A stretch of 64,000 nt of DNA from positions 1 through 64,000 of the forward strand of contig DPRR01000019.1 of assembly GCA_003538625.1 (NCBI GenBank). Reading direction: 5' to 3'. The notes under the pieces are model-generated. The model was not told where the DNA came from and ran no database searches. It saw only the letters and a program-made list of their open reading frames with translations. The first letter of the stretch is position 1. Each line of letters begins with the position of its first letter. The position numbers were made by a program, and so were the translations under genes. The DNA comes from Ignavibacteriales bacterium (GTDB lineage Bacteria > Bacteroidota > Ignavibacteria > Ignavibacteriales > Ignavibacteriaceae). Shown piece by piece: positions 35,233 to 43,443 of the stretch.

Positions 35233-37491
35233 ATGTTTGTCAGGATAGTCCAAATTATTTTTATAATGATAATAATTCAATTTGCAATTTATGCAAATGG
35301 AGATTTTACAATCTCAGGAAAAGTAATTAGCGAATCTGATTCTCAGCCTCTAGTAGGCGTTGAAGTATTTCTGACTGGTTCGAGTATCGGAACAACTACT
35401 AATTCAAATGGTGAATACACAATCAAAAATGTTGAAATAGGAACCTACATTATCAGGTTTTCATTACTTGGTTATGCAACTATTAATAAAAATATTAATG
35501 TTCCCTCCACTGAATCTTCCGGGATGATAATTAAAATGAAAGAAGCCGTTATTAACCTTAATGATGTGGTTGTAACAGGAAATCCTTTTTTAGCTGAGAC
35601 TAAAGATTTATCACAGTCCGTTGTCAGTTTATCCAAACTCGACCTCATAATTAGAAACAGCGGAACAATTGGTGAGGAACTTAATTTCCAGCCTGGTATT
35701 GCAATGAGATCAAATGGAATTGCAACCGGCAGACCTGTAATCAGGGGTTTCAGCAACAATAAAGTATTAATGCTTGAAGATGGATTACGGATGGGTGATC
35801 TCTCAAATGCCTCAGACGACCACAGCGTATCCAATGATGGCAGTGAACCGGAAAAAATTGAAGTACTGGAAGGTCCATCAAGTCTGCTTTATGGAAGTAA
35901 TGCAATTGGAGGTGTAATAAATATAATTACCGATGCAATTCCCGCTTCCGTTCAACAAGGTTTAAATGGTGAAATTCTTGCGCAGGGCTCAAGCGTCAAT
36001 AATGAATATCTGGGTAACCTACATTTAAATTATGGAACAGGGATACTTTCTATGCACGGTAAATTCTTTAAGCGTAAAGGCGATGACTACAAAATATCCG
36101 CCGGCTCTAAAACATTTAATTCAGATCTGAATACCAATGGCTCACAAATCGGATTATCTTTGCACCCCGATTGGGGTATGGCTGGATTAAGTTTTACCGA
36201 ATTTAATAATAGTTATGGATTACCGGCATCACCCGGGGCAGATGAAATTGTTTTTATTAATATGCAAAAAAAACAGTACAGACTTGCAACAGAAGTAACC
36301 AACATTAATTCTTTTATTAATTCTCTAAGTCTTAAGGCTGGTTACCTCGATTATAACCATAAAGAAATATCCAGAATTGATGGTGCTGTAGGAACGGAAT
36401 TCGGATTAAAAACTTATAGTGCAGATTTATCATTTGCTCATAATCCAATTTTTGAAAACTCAAATGGTGTTTTTGGATTTTATGGTTTGGTTCAAAACTA
36501 TGATGTAATTGGTACTGAAGCACTCACTCCAAATGCTGATTATCAAAATTATGCTTTTTATTTTCTTGAAAAATTTAAGTTCGACAAAATTGGATTTTCG
36601 TTTGGCGCCAGGTATGAATTAAATAAAATTAAGTTTCCGCAAGCCGTTCTCACTGATTCATCATTCAGTAAAGGAGAAAATAATTTTAATTTATTATCTG
36701 CCTCAGCCGGTGTAATTTATAGTATTTATAATGATGCTTCTGTTTTTATTAATCTTGCAAACGGATTCCGAGCGCCCTCAATAGAAGAACTTTCATCCTA
36801 TGCAATACACGAAGCACTTGCCAGCTTTGATATCGGAAATCGAAATCTTGGCAAAGAAAACAGTTTCGGCATAGATGCCGGTTTGCGGCTGCATTCGGAT
36901 AATTATTATTTTGAATTAACCGGATATTTTAACAGGGTTGACGGACTCATTTACAGACAGCCTCAACAATTATTTTACAGTGAAGAAGTTGATCCTGTAT
37001 CCGGAAATCTTATCGGCTTCAATAATCTAAAAGAAGGATTAAGGGTTTATAAATATGAACAAGGTAATGCAAACGTCTATGGATTCGAAACTAAACTGAA
37101 TTATGAAATTATTAAAGGACTTACAGCAACTTTAGTTTCAGATTATGTAAGAGCAGTAAACCAAACAACAGAAGAAAATGTTTCTCAAATCCCTCCTTTC
37201 CGTGTTTCGGTTGAAGTAAGATATGCCACACCATTACAATGGTACGGGGTTACCTGCAATCTGGTAAATGCACAGAATAACGTTGCTCCAAACGAGGAGC
37301 CTACTAAAGGATATGGTTTAATTGGAATTTACAGCGGTTTAAAAATTTTAACGGGTGAATTTGCACATATAATAAACCTGAAAATTTCTAACCTGTTTGA
37401 TCTGGCGTATAAAGATCATTTGTCTGCTATAAAGGATTTTACTTATATGCCGGGAAGAAATATTCAGCTCAGTTATAAGTTTTTATTTTAG
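35233..37491 (+). CDS. TonB-dependent outer-membrane receptor
   Basis: 752 residues from ATG at 35233, which has AGGAG 8 nt before it (an upstream GTG in frame is not preferred). Signal peptide, then a carboxypeptidase-regulatory-like domain (ISGKVISESDSQPLVGVEVF ~20-100), plug domain (GRPVIRGFSNNKVLMLEDG, EVLEGPSSLLYGSNAIGGVI) and a ~22-strand barrel ending LSYKFLF. Plug and size resemble metal/siderophore receptors such as zinc- or copper-linked ones. It would import a chelate with TonB energy; no cognate ABC genes are adjacent. Substrate unknown. Confidence 0.88.
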   Translation: MFVRIVQIIFIMIIIQFAIYANGDFTISGKVISESDSQPLVGVEVFLTGSSIGTTTNSNGEYTIKNVEIGTYIIRFSLLGYATINKNINVPSTESSGMIIKMKEAVINLNDVVVTGNPFLAETKDLSQSVVSLSKLDLIIRNSGTIGEELNFQPGIAMRSNGIATGRPVIRGFSNNKVLMLEDGLRMGDLSNASDDHSVSNDGSEPEKIEVLEGPSSLLYGSNAIGGVINIITDAIPASVQQGLNGEILAQGSSVNNEYLGNLHLNYGTGILSMHGKFFKRKGDDYKISAGSKTFNSDLNTNGSQIGLSLHPDWGMAGLSFTEFNNSYGLPASPGADEIVFINMQKKQYRLATEVTNINSFINSLSLKAGYLDYNHKEISRIDGAVGTEFGLKTYSADLSFAHNPIFENSNGVFGFYGLVQNYDVIGTEALTPNADYQNYAFYFLEKFKFDKIGFSFGARYELNKIKFPQAVLTDSSFSKGENNFNLLSASAGVIYSIYNDASVFINLANGFRAPSIEELSSYAIHEALASFDIGNRNLGKENSFGIDAGLRLHSDNYYFELTGYFNRVDGLIYRQPQQLFYSEEVDPVSGNLIGFNNLKEGLRVYKYEQGNANVYGFETKLNYEIIKGLTATLVSDYVRAVNQTTEENVSQIPPFRVSVEVRYATPLQWYGVTCNLVNAQNNVAPNEEPTKGYGLIGIYSGLKILTGEFAHIINLKISNLFDLAYKDHLSAIKDFTYMPGRNIQLSYKFLF

Positions 37492-37571
37492 ACTATCACG
37501 GCTTGGTATCTTTAAGCAATTTTTTATTTTGCAGATGTTTTACCGGACAGGTCTCAGCGTTTATCCGGTTG

Positions 37572-38042
37572 TCAATAAACAAAAATATATAAATCTAATT
37601 TTGGTGAATTTCTATCAGCAAGAAATACACTTAAAGTATATTGTCCTTTATTTATAAAGTTACCGCTATGATGCTTTAATAAACTGCTGATTGATAAAAC
37701 CTTAGTTTCACCTGGATTAACTGTAAATCTGCTTAAAGCAGGTGAAACTATATATGGATAAAACATTGCAACATTTTTATTTTTATCAATCAATTCAAAA
37801 GCTAATTGCTGCATATTCGCAAAATTAAATTCTTTAGGCAAATTTGATATGTTTTTGACTTTGAATACAATGTTCAAAGTATCAAATAATGAATAACTAC
37901 TATTAGGAATCTCAACAGAAAATTCAACTTCATTACTTAATATGGATTTGTGTAGCGGGTTAGAATTATCATTCGAATCAGTAAAGATATCACAGCCATA
38001 GAAAGCGAATAATAGAACCGAAATAAAAATAAAATTTTTCAT
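37572..38042 (-). CDS. Lipoprotein with BsuPI-like domain
   Basis: 156 residues. Lipobox FAFYGC (Cys 17). The rest is an Ig-like beta domain: SLFDTLNIVFKVKNISNLPK, MQQLAFELIDKNKNVAMFYP, FTVNPGETKVLSI and GQYTLSVFL, the layout of the BsuPI proteinase-inhibitor family. Good SD (AGGAGG). The start is 19 nt after a GTTAGGT box that ends the attC-like repeat, so this looks like the last gene of a cassette series. Role in the envelope unknown. Confidence 0.72.
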   Translation of the reverse strand: MKNFIFISVLLFAFYGCDIFTDSNDNSNPLHKSILSNEVEFSVEIPNSSYSLFDTLNIVFKVKNISNLPKEFNFANMQQLAFELIDKNKNVAMFYPYIVSPALSRFTVNPGETKVLSISSLLKHHSGNFINKGQYTLSVFLADRNSPKLDLYIFVY

Positions 38043-38060
38043 ATAACCTCCTGCACTAAA

Positions 38061-38278
38061 ACCTAACGTCGTATTATCCCGATAAATCGGGACAAGTTAT
38101 TAAAAACACAACGCCGTAATTATTTTTATTAAAAACTTTTGTTTACCAAAACTTAAAGAACTTATTTAGCAATCCGTAACAACGGATTGAACAATATTAT
38201 TATATCCTCTTGCCTACCCAGCCTCGTCGGGGACTTTGTACTTACCTGTCCGCCTGTGGTGGATTAAAGGCGTTATAC
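38061..38278 (-). repeat. attC-like intergenic repeat R2
   Basis: Read on the minus strand it opens GTATAACGCC after the 38280 gene stop and closes CGACGTTAGGT before the 37572 gene. GTTAGGT fits the integron core GTTRRRY exactly. Internal dyads: CAATCCGT/ACGGATTG and CCGCC/GGTGG. Shared with R3: the CAATCCGT palindrome and a TATCCTCTTGCCT segment. At ~218 bp it is longer than most attC sites. Confidence 0.5.
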
Positions 38279-38279
38279 T

Positions 38280-38762
38280 TTATTTATGATAAAGAGTGAT
38301 AATTCTTACTGATTTTCTGCCACTCTCGATACCAGTTCCTTCAGCAATCCACTGCATTTTATCATCCGGTGTAAAGAGAACTTTGTAGCCAAAGCTTTGA
38401 ATTATTTTGCCATCATCACCAAATCGTTTAAATTGAATAAAGTCATTATCGATTAGTTCCCATTTATATTGCTCATAAAAATTAAAGTAAAATTCCGGAT
38501 CACTATTTTTTATGGTAACTGTTTTGTTATCTCTAAAATAGATTATGCCTTTAATAATTCTTCCAGTATCAATAATTGTGATTTGATTAGCTGGAACAAT
38601 CTCATCAGGGTTATTAGTTCCTTGCTTTATTACTATGCTCTCTATTTGCCAGTTAATATTTGCAATATTTCTATAAATAGTTTCAATTAAATTATTTGAA
38701 TAGATGTTACTATCAGAATAAATACAGAGGATTAGAATAGGAATAAATAATATTTTTCTCAT
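38280..38762 (-). CDS. Hypothetical exported protein
   Basis: 160 residues with signal peptide (MRKILFIPILILCIYSDSNI) and a small beta-rich domain (GRIIKGIIYFRDNKTVTIKN, YKWELIDNDFIQFKRFGDDG, WIAEGTGIESGRKS) reminiscent of lipocalin-like proteins. No family recognised. It sits alone between repeats R2 and R3, unrelated to its neighbours, as a gene cassette would. Its stop is two bases before the TATAACGCC box. Confidence 0.6.
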   Translation of the reverse strand: MRKILFIPILILCIYSDSNIYSNNLIETIYRNIANINWQIESIVIKQGTNNPDEIVPANQITIIDTGRIIKGIIYFRDNKTVTIKNSDPEFYFNFYEQYKWELIDNDFIQFKRFGDDGKIIQSFGYKVLFTPDDKMQWIAEGTGIESGRKSVRIITLYHK

Positions 38763-38777
38763 AAAATTTCTCTCGCT

Positions 38778-38954
38778 GTATAACGATGTGTTATTTTAAA
38801 ATACAACGCCGTAATTAATTTTATTAACAATTTTTATTTACTAAAACTTATAAAACTAATTCAGCAATCCGTAACAACGGATTGAATAATATTTTTATAT
38901 CCTCTTGCCTGCCCAGCCTCGTCGGGAACTTTTTACTTATTAAAGAGGTTATGT
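38778..38954 (-). repeat. attC-like intergenic repeat R3
   Basis: Minus strand: AACATAACC box just after the 38961 gene stop, closing CATCGTTATAC before the 38280 gene. It shares with R2 the ACAACGCCGTAATTA segment, the CAATCCGTAACAACGGATTG dyad and the TATCCTCTTGCCTGCCC segment, at roughly 85-90% identity by eye. GTTATAC differs from GTTRRRY at one base. Confidence 0.5.
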
Positions 38955-38960
38955 TGCAAC

Positions 38961-39692
38961 TTAAAATCTACGAACAGCATTTGAAAAAGAATCTTTCGCA
39001 CCAATTATCCAATCTCCTTGTTCAACTTCAATATCAGTAACACTATATATTGCTTTTTTATTGTTATCGCTCTCAAATTTTGTAATAACTTTATTCCAAC
39101 CAATTTTAGTAATTATATTATATTCTGTGATAATTTCGCGAGACGAATCAGGTGTGACAACTCTCCATTTATAATACCCTTGAATTATTGTTTGTGCATT
39201 AAAGTAGTAATACGAAATAAAATAATCTCCTACTTTAGCAAATTCGCTAGGATTGGTAATTTTGGCTAAATTTATAGGAAGAGCATAAGTTATTCTACTG
39301 GTACTTTGAGCAAACAAATCATAACGAATATATTTTAACCGACTATCAACAATGTAAACACTATCAATAAAAATAGAACTGTCACCATTTATCACTAAGA
39401 TGTAATTAAATGGTGTGTAACTATATAAATGATTTTCAGATGGAACTGGGATTTTAAAATTAAAAGAGCCGTCATTTTTAATTTCTGATTCAATTTTTAG
39501 TAAAGAATCCGAATTAGGAAAGCAGGAAGTATATACTTTATCAAAATTCCCACTGAAATTATATACCTTTCCAGTTACAAATAAGGAACTGTGTTCTTCA
39601 TTTTCAATAGGATTAGAATCTTCGCTACATCTAATAAAAACTAAAAAAATAATTACTGTAAAGAATAAATATATTTTTATAATGTTTAGCAC
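38961..39692 (-). CDS. Hypothetical lipoprotein
   Basis: 243 residues from GTG at 39692. Lipobox VFIRC (Cys 22) followed by SEDSNP, then a beta-rich body (LFVTGKVYNFSGNFDKVYTS, DGSFNFKIPVPSENHLYSY, YINLA) suggesting an Ig-like or carboxypeptidase-regulatory-like fold. No family recognised. No ATG is available near the start; the GTG lies inside the GTTGGGTGC end of repeat R4, an arrangement seen where a cassette gene starts right at the recombination point. Confidence 0.55.
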   Translation of the reverse strand: MLNIIKIYLFFTVIIFLVFIRCSEDSNPIENEEHSSLFVTGKVYNFSGNFDKVYTSCFPNSDSLLKIESEIKNDGSFNFKIPVPSENHLYSYTPFNYILVINGDSSIFIDSVYIVDSRLKYIRYDLFAQSTSRITYALPINLAKITNPSEFAKVGDYFISYYYFNAQTIIQGYYKWRVVTPDSSREIITEYNIITKIGWNKVITKFESDNNKKAIYSVTDIEVEQGDWIIGAKDSFSNAVRRF

Positions 39693-40055
39693 CCAACGGC
39701 TGTTATGTTAAAAGACAACGTCGTAATTAATTTACCTTAAATATTCGATTAAGAATTTTTTCTTCCGCTCTACCTTCTCCCAATTAAGTTCCCCCCTCCG
39801 GCTATAATGTTGGTCTAGTTGGAGGGTATTTACATATGTGCATTAGAAATTTAGGATAATTTATTACCAATATCTATTAACAATTATTAAATAATTCTTC
39901 AGTTCTGTTTCTGTGCATCTCTCTTCCTCAGTTCCATTCTATCTCTTAATTTCAACAATGCTTCAATTTTTTAATTTTTACTTTTTACTTTTGAATTTTG
40001 AATTTAATACTAAACAACTTACCTGTCCGCCTCTGGCGGATTAAAGATGTACGCC
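39688..40055 (-). repeat. attC-like / dispersed repeat R4
   Basis: Its first 310 bp match R1 (6425-6745). Its last part (CCTGTCCGCCTCTGGCGGAT then TAAAGATGTACGCC) matches the end of R2. On the minus strand it closes AACATAACAGCCGTTGGGTG, with GTTGGGT fitting GTTRRRY. CCGCC-TCT-GGCGG forms a small hairpin at the other end. Confidence 0.55.
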
Positions 40056-40134
40056 GCTCTCAATTTTCTTTATATCAGTATTATCCAAACCAATTTAATT
40101 CTTTAACAATATATAAGTTATCCGGCAAGCCATT

Positions 40135-40214
40135 ATGAACCAGACCCTTCCCCCAATAGGGTGTGGTTATAGAAAAATCAATAGCTCTCATTTTTAGTTA
40201 TGAGTCTGGTTCAT
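40135..40214. repeat. 80-bp unit with 11-bp inverted ends
   Basis: ATGAACCAGAC (40135-40145) and GTCTGGTTCAT (40204-40214) are exact inverted repeats around 58 bp, directly downstream of the DUF3892 gene. It could be a miniature transposable element or a large terminator-like stem; no target duplication is evident. Confidence 0.45.
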
Positions 40215-40223
40215 ATTACTATC

Positions 40224-40484
40224 CTAACAAGCGGGTAAATCTTCCAGATTGTTTTTTGTTGTCTTATCCGGATCAGTTCTTATGTACTTTTTGGTTAAAC
40301 CAGTTATAATTTTTATCTCAACTTTCTGCCCATCCACAATAACAAAATACAAATACATATATTCCTCAATATCATAAAGTATTTCGTTAACTGATTTAGG
40401 TGACCACCATTCGGTAGGATTGCAGAGTGAAACAATATTTCCGGATGAATCTTTTTTAATGCCGGTAATCTGTCTTTCAATCAT
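40224..40484 (-). CDS. DUF3892 domain protein
   Basis: 86 residues covering the whole DUF3892 fold: RQITGIKKDSSGNIVSLCNP, EWWSPKSVNEILYDIEEYMY, YFVIVDGQKVEIKIITG and KKYIRTDPDKTTKNNLEDLP. Cytoplasmic, function of the family unknown. It is transcribed away from the two-component operon; its promoter region carries the TATACGTAC palindromes, so it is probably under the same regulator. Its first nine codons and promoter were tandemly duplicated (see 40454-40779). Confidence 0.82.
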   Translation of the reverse strand: MIERQITGIKKDSSGNIVSLCNPTEWWSPKSVNEILYDIEEYMYLYFVIVDGQKVEIKIITGLTKKYIRTDPDKTTKNNLEDLPAC

Positions 40485-40779
40485 ATTTATAATCTTTCTT
40501 GTTTTGCACTGCGCAATGTGATAAACTAAAAGATAAAAGTATATACGTACTTATACGTATTTTTAAAGATCATATACGTACTTGTACGTATATAGAAAAT
40601 GGCATATACGTACTTGTTTTAATGCCGGTAATCTGTTTTTCAATCATTTTTATAATCTTTTTTGTTTTGCACTGCGCAATGTGATAAACTAAAAGATAAA
40701 AGTATATACGTACTTATACGTATTTTTAAAAATCATATACGTACATGTACGTATATAGAAAATGGCATATACGTACTTG
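40454..40779. repeat. 163-bp tandem duplication
   Basis: 40454-40616 and 40617-40779 are the same 163-bp unit with few changes (e.g. TGTCTTTC / TGTTTTTC). Each unit holds the first nine codons of the DUF3892 gene, its leader and three TATACGTAC boxes. The right copy encodes only a 24-codon stub starting at 40647 (minus). Confidence 0.85.
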
Positions 40780-40782
40780 TAC
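40542..40782. promoter_or_regulatory. Array of TATACGTAC palindromes (operator cluster)
   Basis: Six boxes: 40542-40560, 40573-40592, 40605-40617 (partial), 40705-40723, 40736-40755 and 40768-40782. The full form is TATACGTACTTGTACGTATA. Spacing within each unit is 31-32 bp, about three helical turns. They lie between the DUF3892 gene and the two-component operon. Likely binding sites of the NarL-type regulator encoded here. Confidence 0.65.
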
Positions 40783-40836
40783 TGATGACAGAAAACTATT
40801 TTTGTGTTATGTTTATAGCAGAGAAATAGAGAAAAT

Positions 40837-41100
40837 ATGTTAAACCGGATTCAAATAAGGAATGTTGTTGAGAAAACAATGCAGATTAACGCTTTTAATT
40901 TGCAGGAATATCAGGATAAATATTATTTCCAAAAGAAAGTGCAGGAAGAACTTCTTGAACTCTCGGACAAAGAGATATACTTTGCTATTGATAAGTTTTT
41001 ATCTAACAGCTCTATGCCCAATAAAAAATCATTTGATGGACTAGTTGATGAATTGTTCAATGTATATCTCACCAAAGCAAATGATTCTAGCAGAAGATAG
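40837..41100 (+). CDS. Small hypothetical protein ahead of sensor kinase
   Basis: 87 residues, charged and helical (NVVEKTMQINAFNLQEYQDK, KKVQEELLELSDKEIYFAID). No membrane segment or family. Its 3' end overlaps the likely kinase start (41081) by 20 nt, so the two are coupled. SD-like AGAGAAA precedes the ATG. It may be an accessory to the two-component pair; unknown. Confidence 0.6.
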   Translation: MLNRIQIRNVVEKTMQINAFNLQEYQDKYYFQKKVQEELLELSDKEIYFAIDKFLSNSSMPNKKSFDGLVDELFNVYLTKANDSSRR

Positions 41101-42208
41101 TATCACAAAACATTTTATAGAAATTCTAAGCAGCTGGTCAAATCCTTTATTACTGATTCTCTTCTTTATCATAATTGTTTTTTTTATTCTGTTTTTTATC
41201 AATCGGTACCTGGTAAAACCGCTTGAACAAAAACATATACTTGAAAAAAAAGAAATTGAACTTAAGAATAGCAGAATGATGGCTTTGTTTGCTGAACTTG
41301 ATCCTGATCCTGTAATAAGAGTTACTGCAGATGGAAAGGTAAATTTTTTTAATGAAGCTGCTTCAAAACTTATGAGTATTGAAGAAAATGCATCAATGCC
41401 TGAAACTCTTTTTAAGATATCACCAAAAGATCTTGGCGATATGATAGCTTCAGATTCGAAATTATCTTTTCCCTTTGAACAAAATGGAGTGCACTATAAT
41501 GTGCTGATGAAAGGAAACTCGGCTCTTAATATTGCGCAATTTTATTTTCGTGATATATCTGCAATAAAAAATCTTGAAATAAAATTAAAACAATTATCAA
41601 CTCATCTTCAGAATCAGATTGATGAAGAAAGATTCCGCATTGCTCACGAACTGCACGATGGAATTGTACAGGAGTTGTATCTGGTGCAGCTTGGTTTAAG
41701 GAATATATCAGATGCGGACACACTAGAACAAATAAATACAATTAAATCACAAGTAGAAAGTGCAACCGAAGAATTAAGACGAATCATTTATGATCTCAAA
41801 CCAAAAGTGCTTGATGAAATGGGACTTGAGCCGGCTCTGAGAACTTTGTGTAATAATGTATCAACTGAAAGCGGTATAACAGGCAGCATTCAGGTAATCG
41901 GGCTTAAAGGGCGGCTCGATAAAAAACTTGAAATTTACTTTTACAGAATTATTCAGGAAGCTGTAAGTAATATTGCTAAACACTCCGGTGCAACCGAGTT
42001 TAGTATAATTGTATCAAAAGATTCAGAACGCATAAGAACCATAGTTAGTGATAATGGCTGTGGACTAAGGAATGACAAAGGACAAGAATCTAAAACCGGT
42101 TTTGGTATACTTAATATGAAAGAACGAACAGAGGGTTTTGGTGGAATATTTAAAATTAATTCAACTGAAAATGAAGGACTTACATTAATAACAGAAATAC
42201 CTATTTAA
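41081..42208 (+). CDS. NarX/LiaS-type sensor histidine kinase
   Basis: 375 residues from ATG at 41081 (upstream TTG/ATG at 41045-41048 possible). One membrane helix (~23-45, LLLILFFIIIVFFILFFINR), a PAS-like domain (DPDPVIRVTADGKVNFFNEA), then HisKA_3 with RFRIAHELHDGIVQELYLVQ (phospho-His ~192) and HATPase (IIQEAVSNIAKHS, SDNGCGL, GFGILNMKER). Signal input probably cytoplasmic through PAS. It ends 2 nt before its response regulator gene. Confidence 0.9.
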   Translation: MILAEDSITKHFIEILSSWSNPLLLILFFIIIVFFILFFINRYLVKPLEQKHILEKKEIELKNSRMMALFAELDPDPVIRVTADGKVNFFNEAASKLMSIEENASMPETLFKISPKDLGDMIASDSKLSFPFEQNGVHYNVLMKGNSALNIAQFYFRDISAIKNLEIKLKQLSTHLQNQIDEERFRIAHELHDGIVQELYLVQLGLRNISDADTLEQINTIKSQVESATEELRRIIYDLKPKVLDEMGLEPALRTLCNNVSTESGITGSIQVIGLKGRLDKKLEIYFYRIIQEAVSNIAKHSGATEFSIIVSKDSERIRTIVSDNGCGLRNDKGQESKTGFGILNMKERTEGFGGIFKINSTENEGLTLITEIPI

Positions 42209-42210
42209 AA

Positions 42211-42897
42211 ATGAAAAACAACAGTATAAAAATACTCATTGCAGATGATCACGAATTATTCCGGAAAGGGATAATCAGCTTACTGTTAGGTGAAGCAGAC
42301 ATTGAAATTATTGGCGAAGCAAATGATGGAAAAGATCTTATTTATAAGTATTTAAAATTAAAACCTGATCTTGTAATCTCAGATATCTCAATGCCGGAAT
42401 TATCAGGCCTTGAGGCTGTAAGCACAATCCATGCAAGTTATCCTGATGTAAAAGCTATTTTTTTATCTATGTATGCGGGAGAAGATTATATTTATCACTG
42501 TTTGCAGGCAGGCGGGCTTGGTTTGATTAATAAGGATATTCCAAAAGAAGAACTACTTAGTGCTATTCATACTGTTATTAATGGCGACAAATATTTTGGA
42601 AAAGAATTTTCTGATGAAAAAATTCAAAAGTTAATCAGCAACTACGAAATGCAGCTTGACACAAAAGAATTTATTCCAAATCTGGATTTAACTGAGAAAG
42701 AAGTAGAAATACTTTTACTCATCGCTGAAGGCTTGTCCAGTAACGATATAGCAGATAAACTCTTTATAGCTAAACGAACAGTAGACACACATAGAACTCA
42801 TATTATGCAAAAATTAGACTTAAGTTCCACTCCGCAACTGTTTAAATATGCCACAAAATATTCTGAGATGATAAATCAAAAAAAATCCGGCAAGTAG
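42211..42897 (+). CDS. NarL/FixJ-family response regulator
   Basis: 228 residues. Receiver domain (ILIADDHELFRKGIISLL, phospho-Asp D58 in LVISDISMPE, Lys in LGLINKDIP) and C-terminal LuxR-type HTH (LTEKEVEILLLIAEGLSSND, AKRTVDTHRTHIMQKLDLSS). Partner of the preceding kinase. The repeated TATACGTAC palindromes on both sides of the kinase-regulator genes are the natural candidates for its DNA targets, implying autoregulation. Confidence 0.92.
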   Translation: MKNNSIKILIADDHELFRKGIISLLLGEADIEIIGEANDGKDLIYKYLKLKPDLVISDISMPELSGLEAVSTIHASYPDVKAIFLSMYAGEDYIYHCLQAGGLGLINKDIPKEELLSAIHTVINGDKYFGKEFSDEKIQKLISNYEMQLDTKEFIPNLDLTEKEVEILLLIAEGLSSNDIADKLFIAKRTVDTHRTHIMQKLDLSSTPQLFKYATKYSEMINQKKSGK

Positions 42898-42916
42898 ACT
42901 GTGCTTTACCAATCCG

Positions 42917-42968
42917 TATACGTATAAGTACGTATATGCTTATTGAAAATACGTACAAGTACGTATAT
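42917..42968. promoter_or_regulatory. Two more TACGTA palindromes upstream of 43027
   Basis: TATACGTATAAGTACGTATA (42917-42936) and ATACGTACAAGTACGTATAT (42949-42968), 32 bp apart, ~60 nt before the ATG of the exported-protein gene. Same motif and spacing as the cluster at 40542-40782, so the downstream pair is probably in the same regulon. Confidence 0.65.
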
Positions 42969-43026
42969 ACAAACAACGATATTGAAAATATTTTTTGATT
43001 ATCTAAAAAATTAAAATGGAGCAGAT

Positions 43027-43443
43027 ATGAAAAAGATATTATTGATCGTTGTTTTATTTTGGTTTGAGTTATTCTCACAAGGCAAAATACTATCTAAAGA
43101 AAACGCTGATCAATTATTTGGTCCAGTATTAGTATCAAAGGAAATATCAACGGATACGCTAGTGATGTATACCAACCAGAGTGTTAATGTTATTATGTTT
43201 AAACTTATGAATAATGATCTTTATATTTTAGATAATAATAGAAATGCATTATTACCTTTAGGCGTTACGATAAATTCAAAAGAGGTTTTTTCAATGTATT
43301 CAGTTGCAATAGTTCAACAGCTACTTTCTGATGGAAATAGTCCGTCTACTACAGTTGAAAAAAGGAAGGGTGTATTAACTATCACCAATGGAGAATTTAC
43401 TTTGGAGTATTCAATCTTATGTCTACCATTGTGCCCTGATTAA
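43027..43443 (+). CDS. Hypothetical exported protein of the TACGTA regulon
   Basis: 138 residues. Signal peptide (MKKILLIVVLFWFELFSQG), then a mixed alpha/beta domain (ENADQLFGPVLVSKEISTDT, VNVIMFKLMNNDLYILDNNR, NGEFTLEYSILCLPLCPD) with two Cys near the end. No family recognised. SD GGAG 6 nt before ATG. Its stop overlaps the next start (TAATG). Two TACGTA boxes lie just upstream. Confidence 0.62.
   Translation: MKKILLIVVLFWFELFSQGKILSKENADQLFGPVLVSKEISTDTLVMYTNQSVNVIMFKLMNNDLYILDNNRNALLPLGVTINSKEVFSMYSVAIVQQLLSDGNSPSTTVEKRKGVLTITNGEFTLEYSILCLPLCPD

Noticed and set aside
37492..37571. Further attC-like repeat after the 37572 gene
   Set aside because: The 80-bp gap shares no TAAC/GTTA box pair or internal segments with R2-R4.
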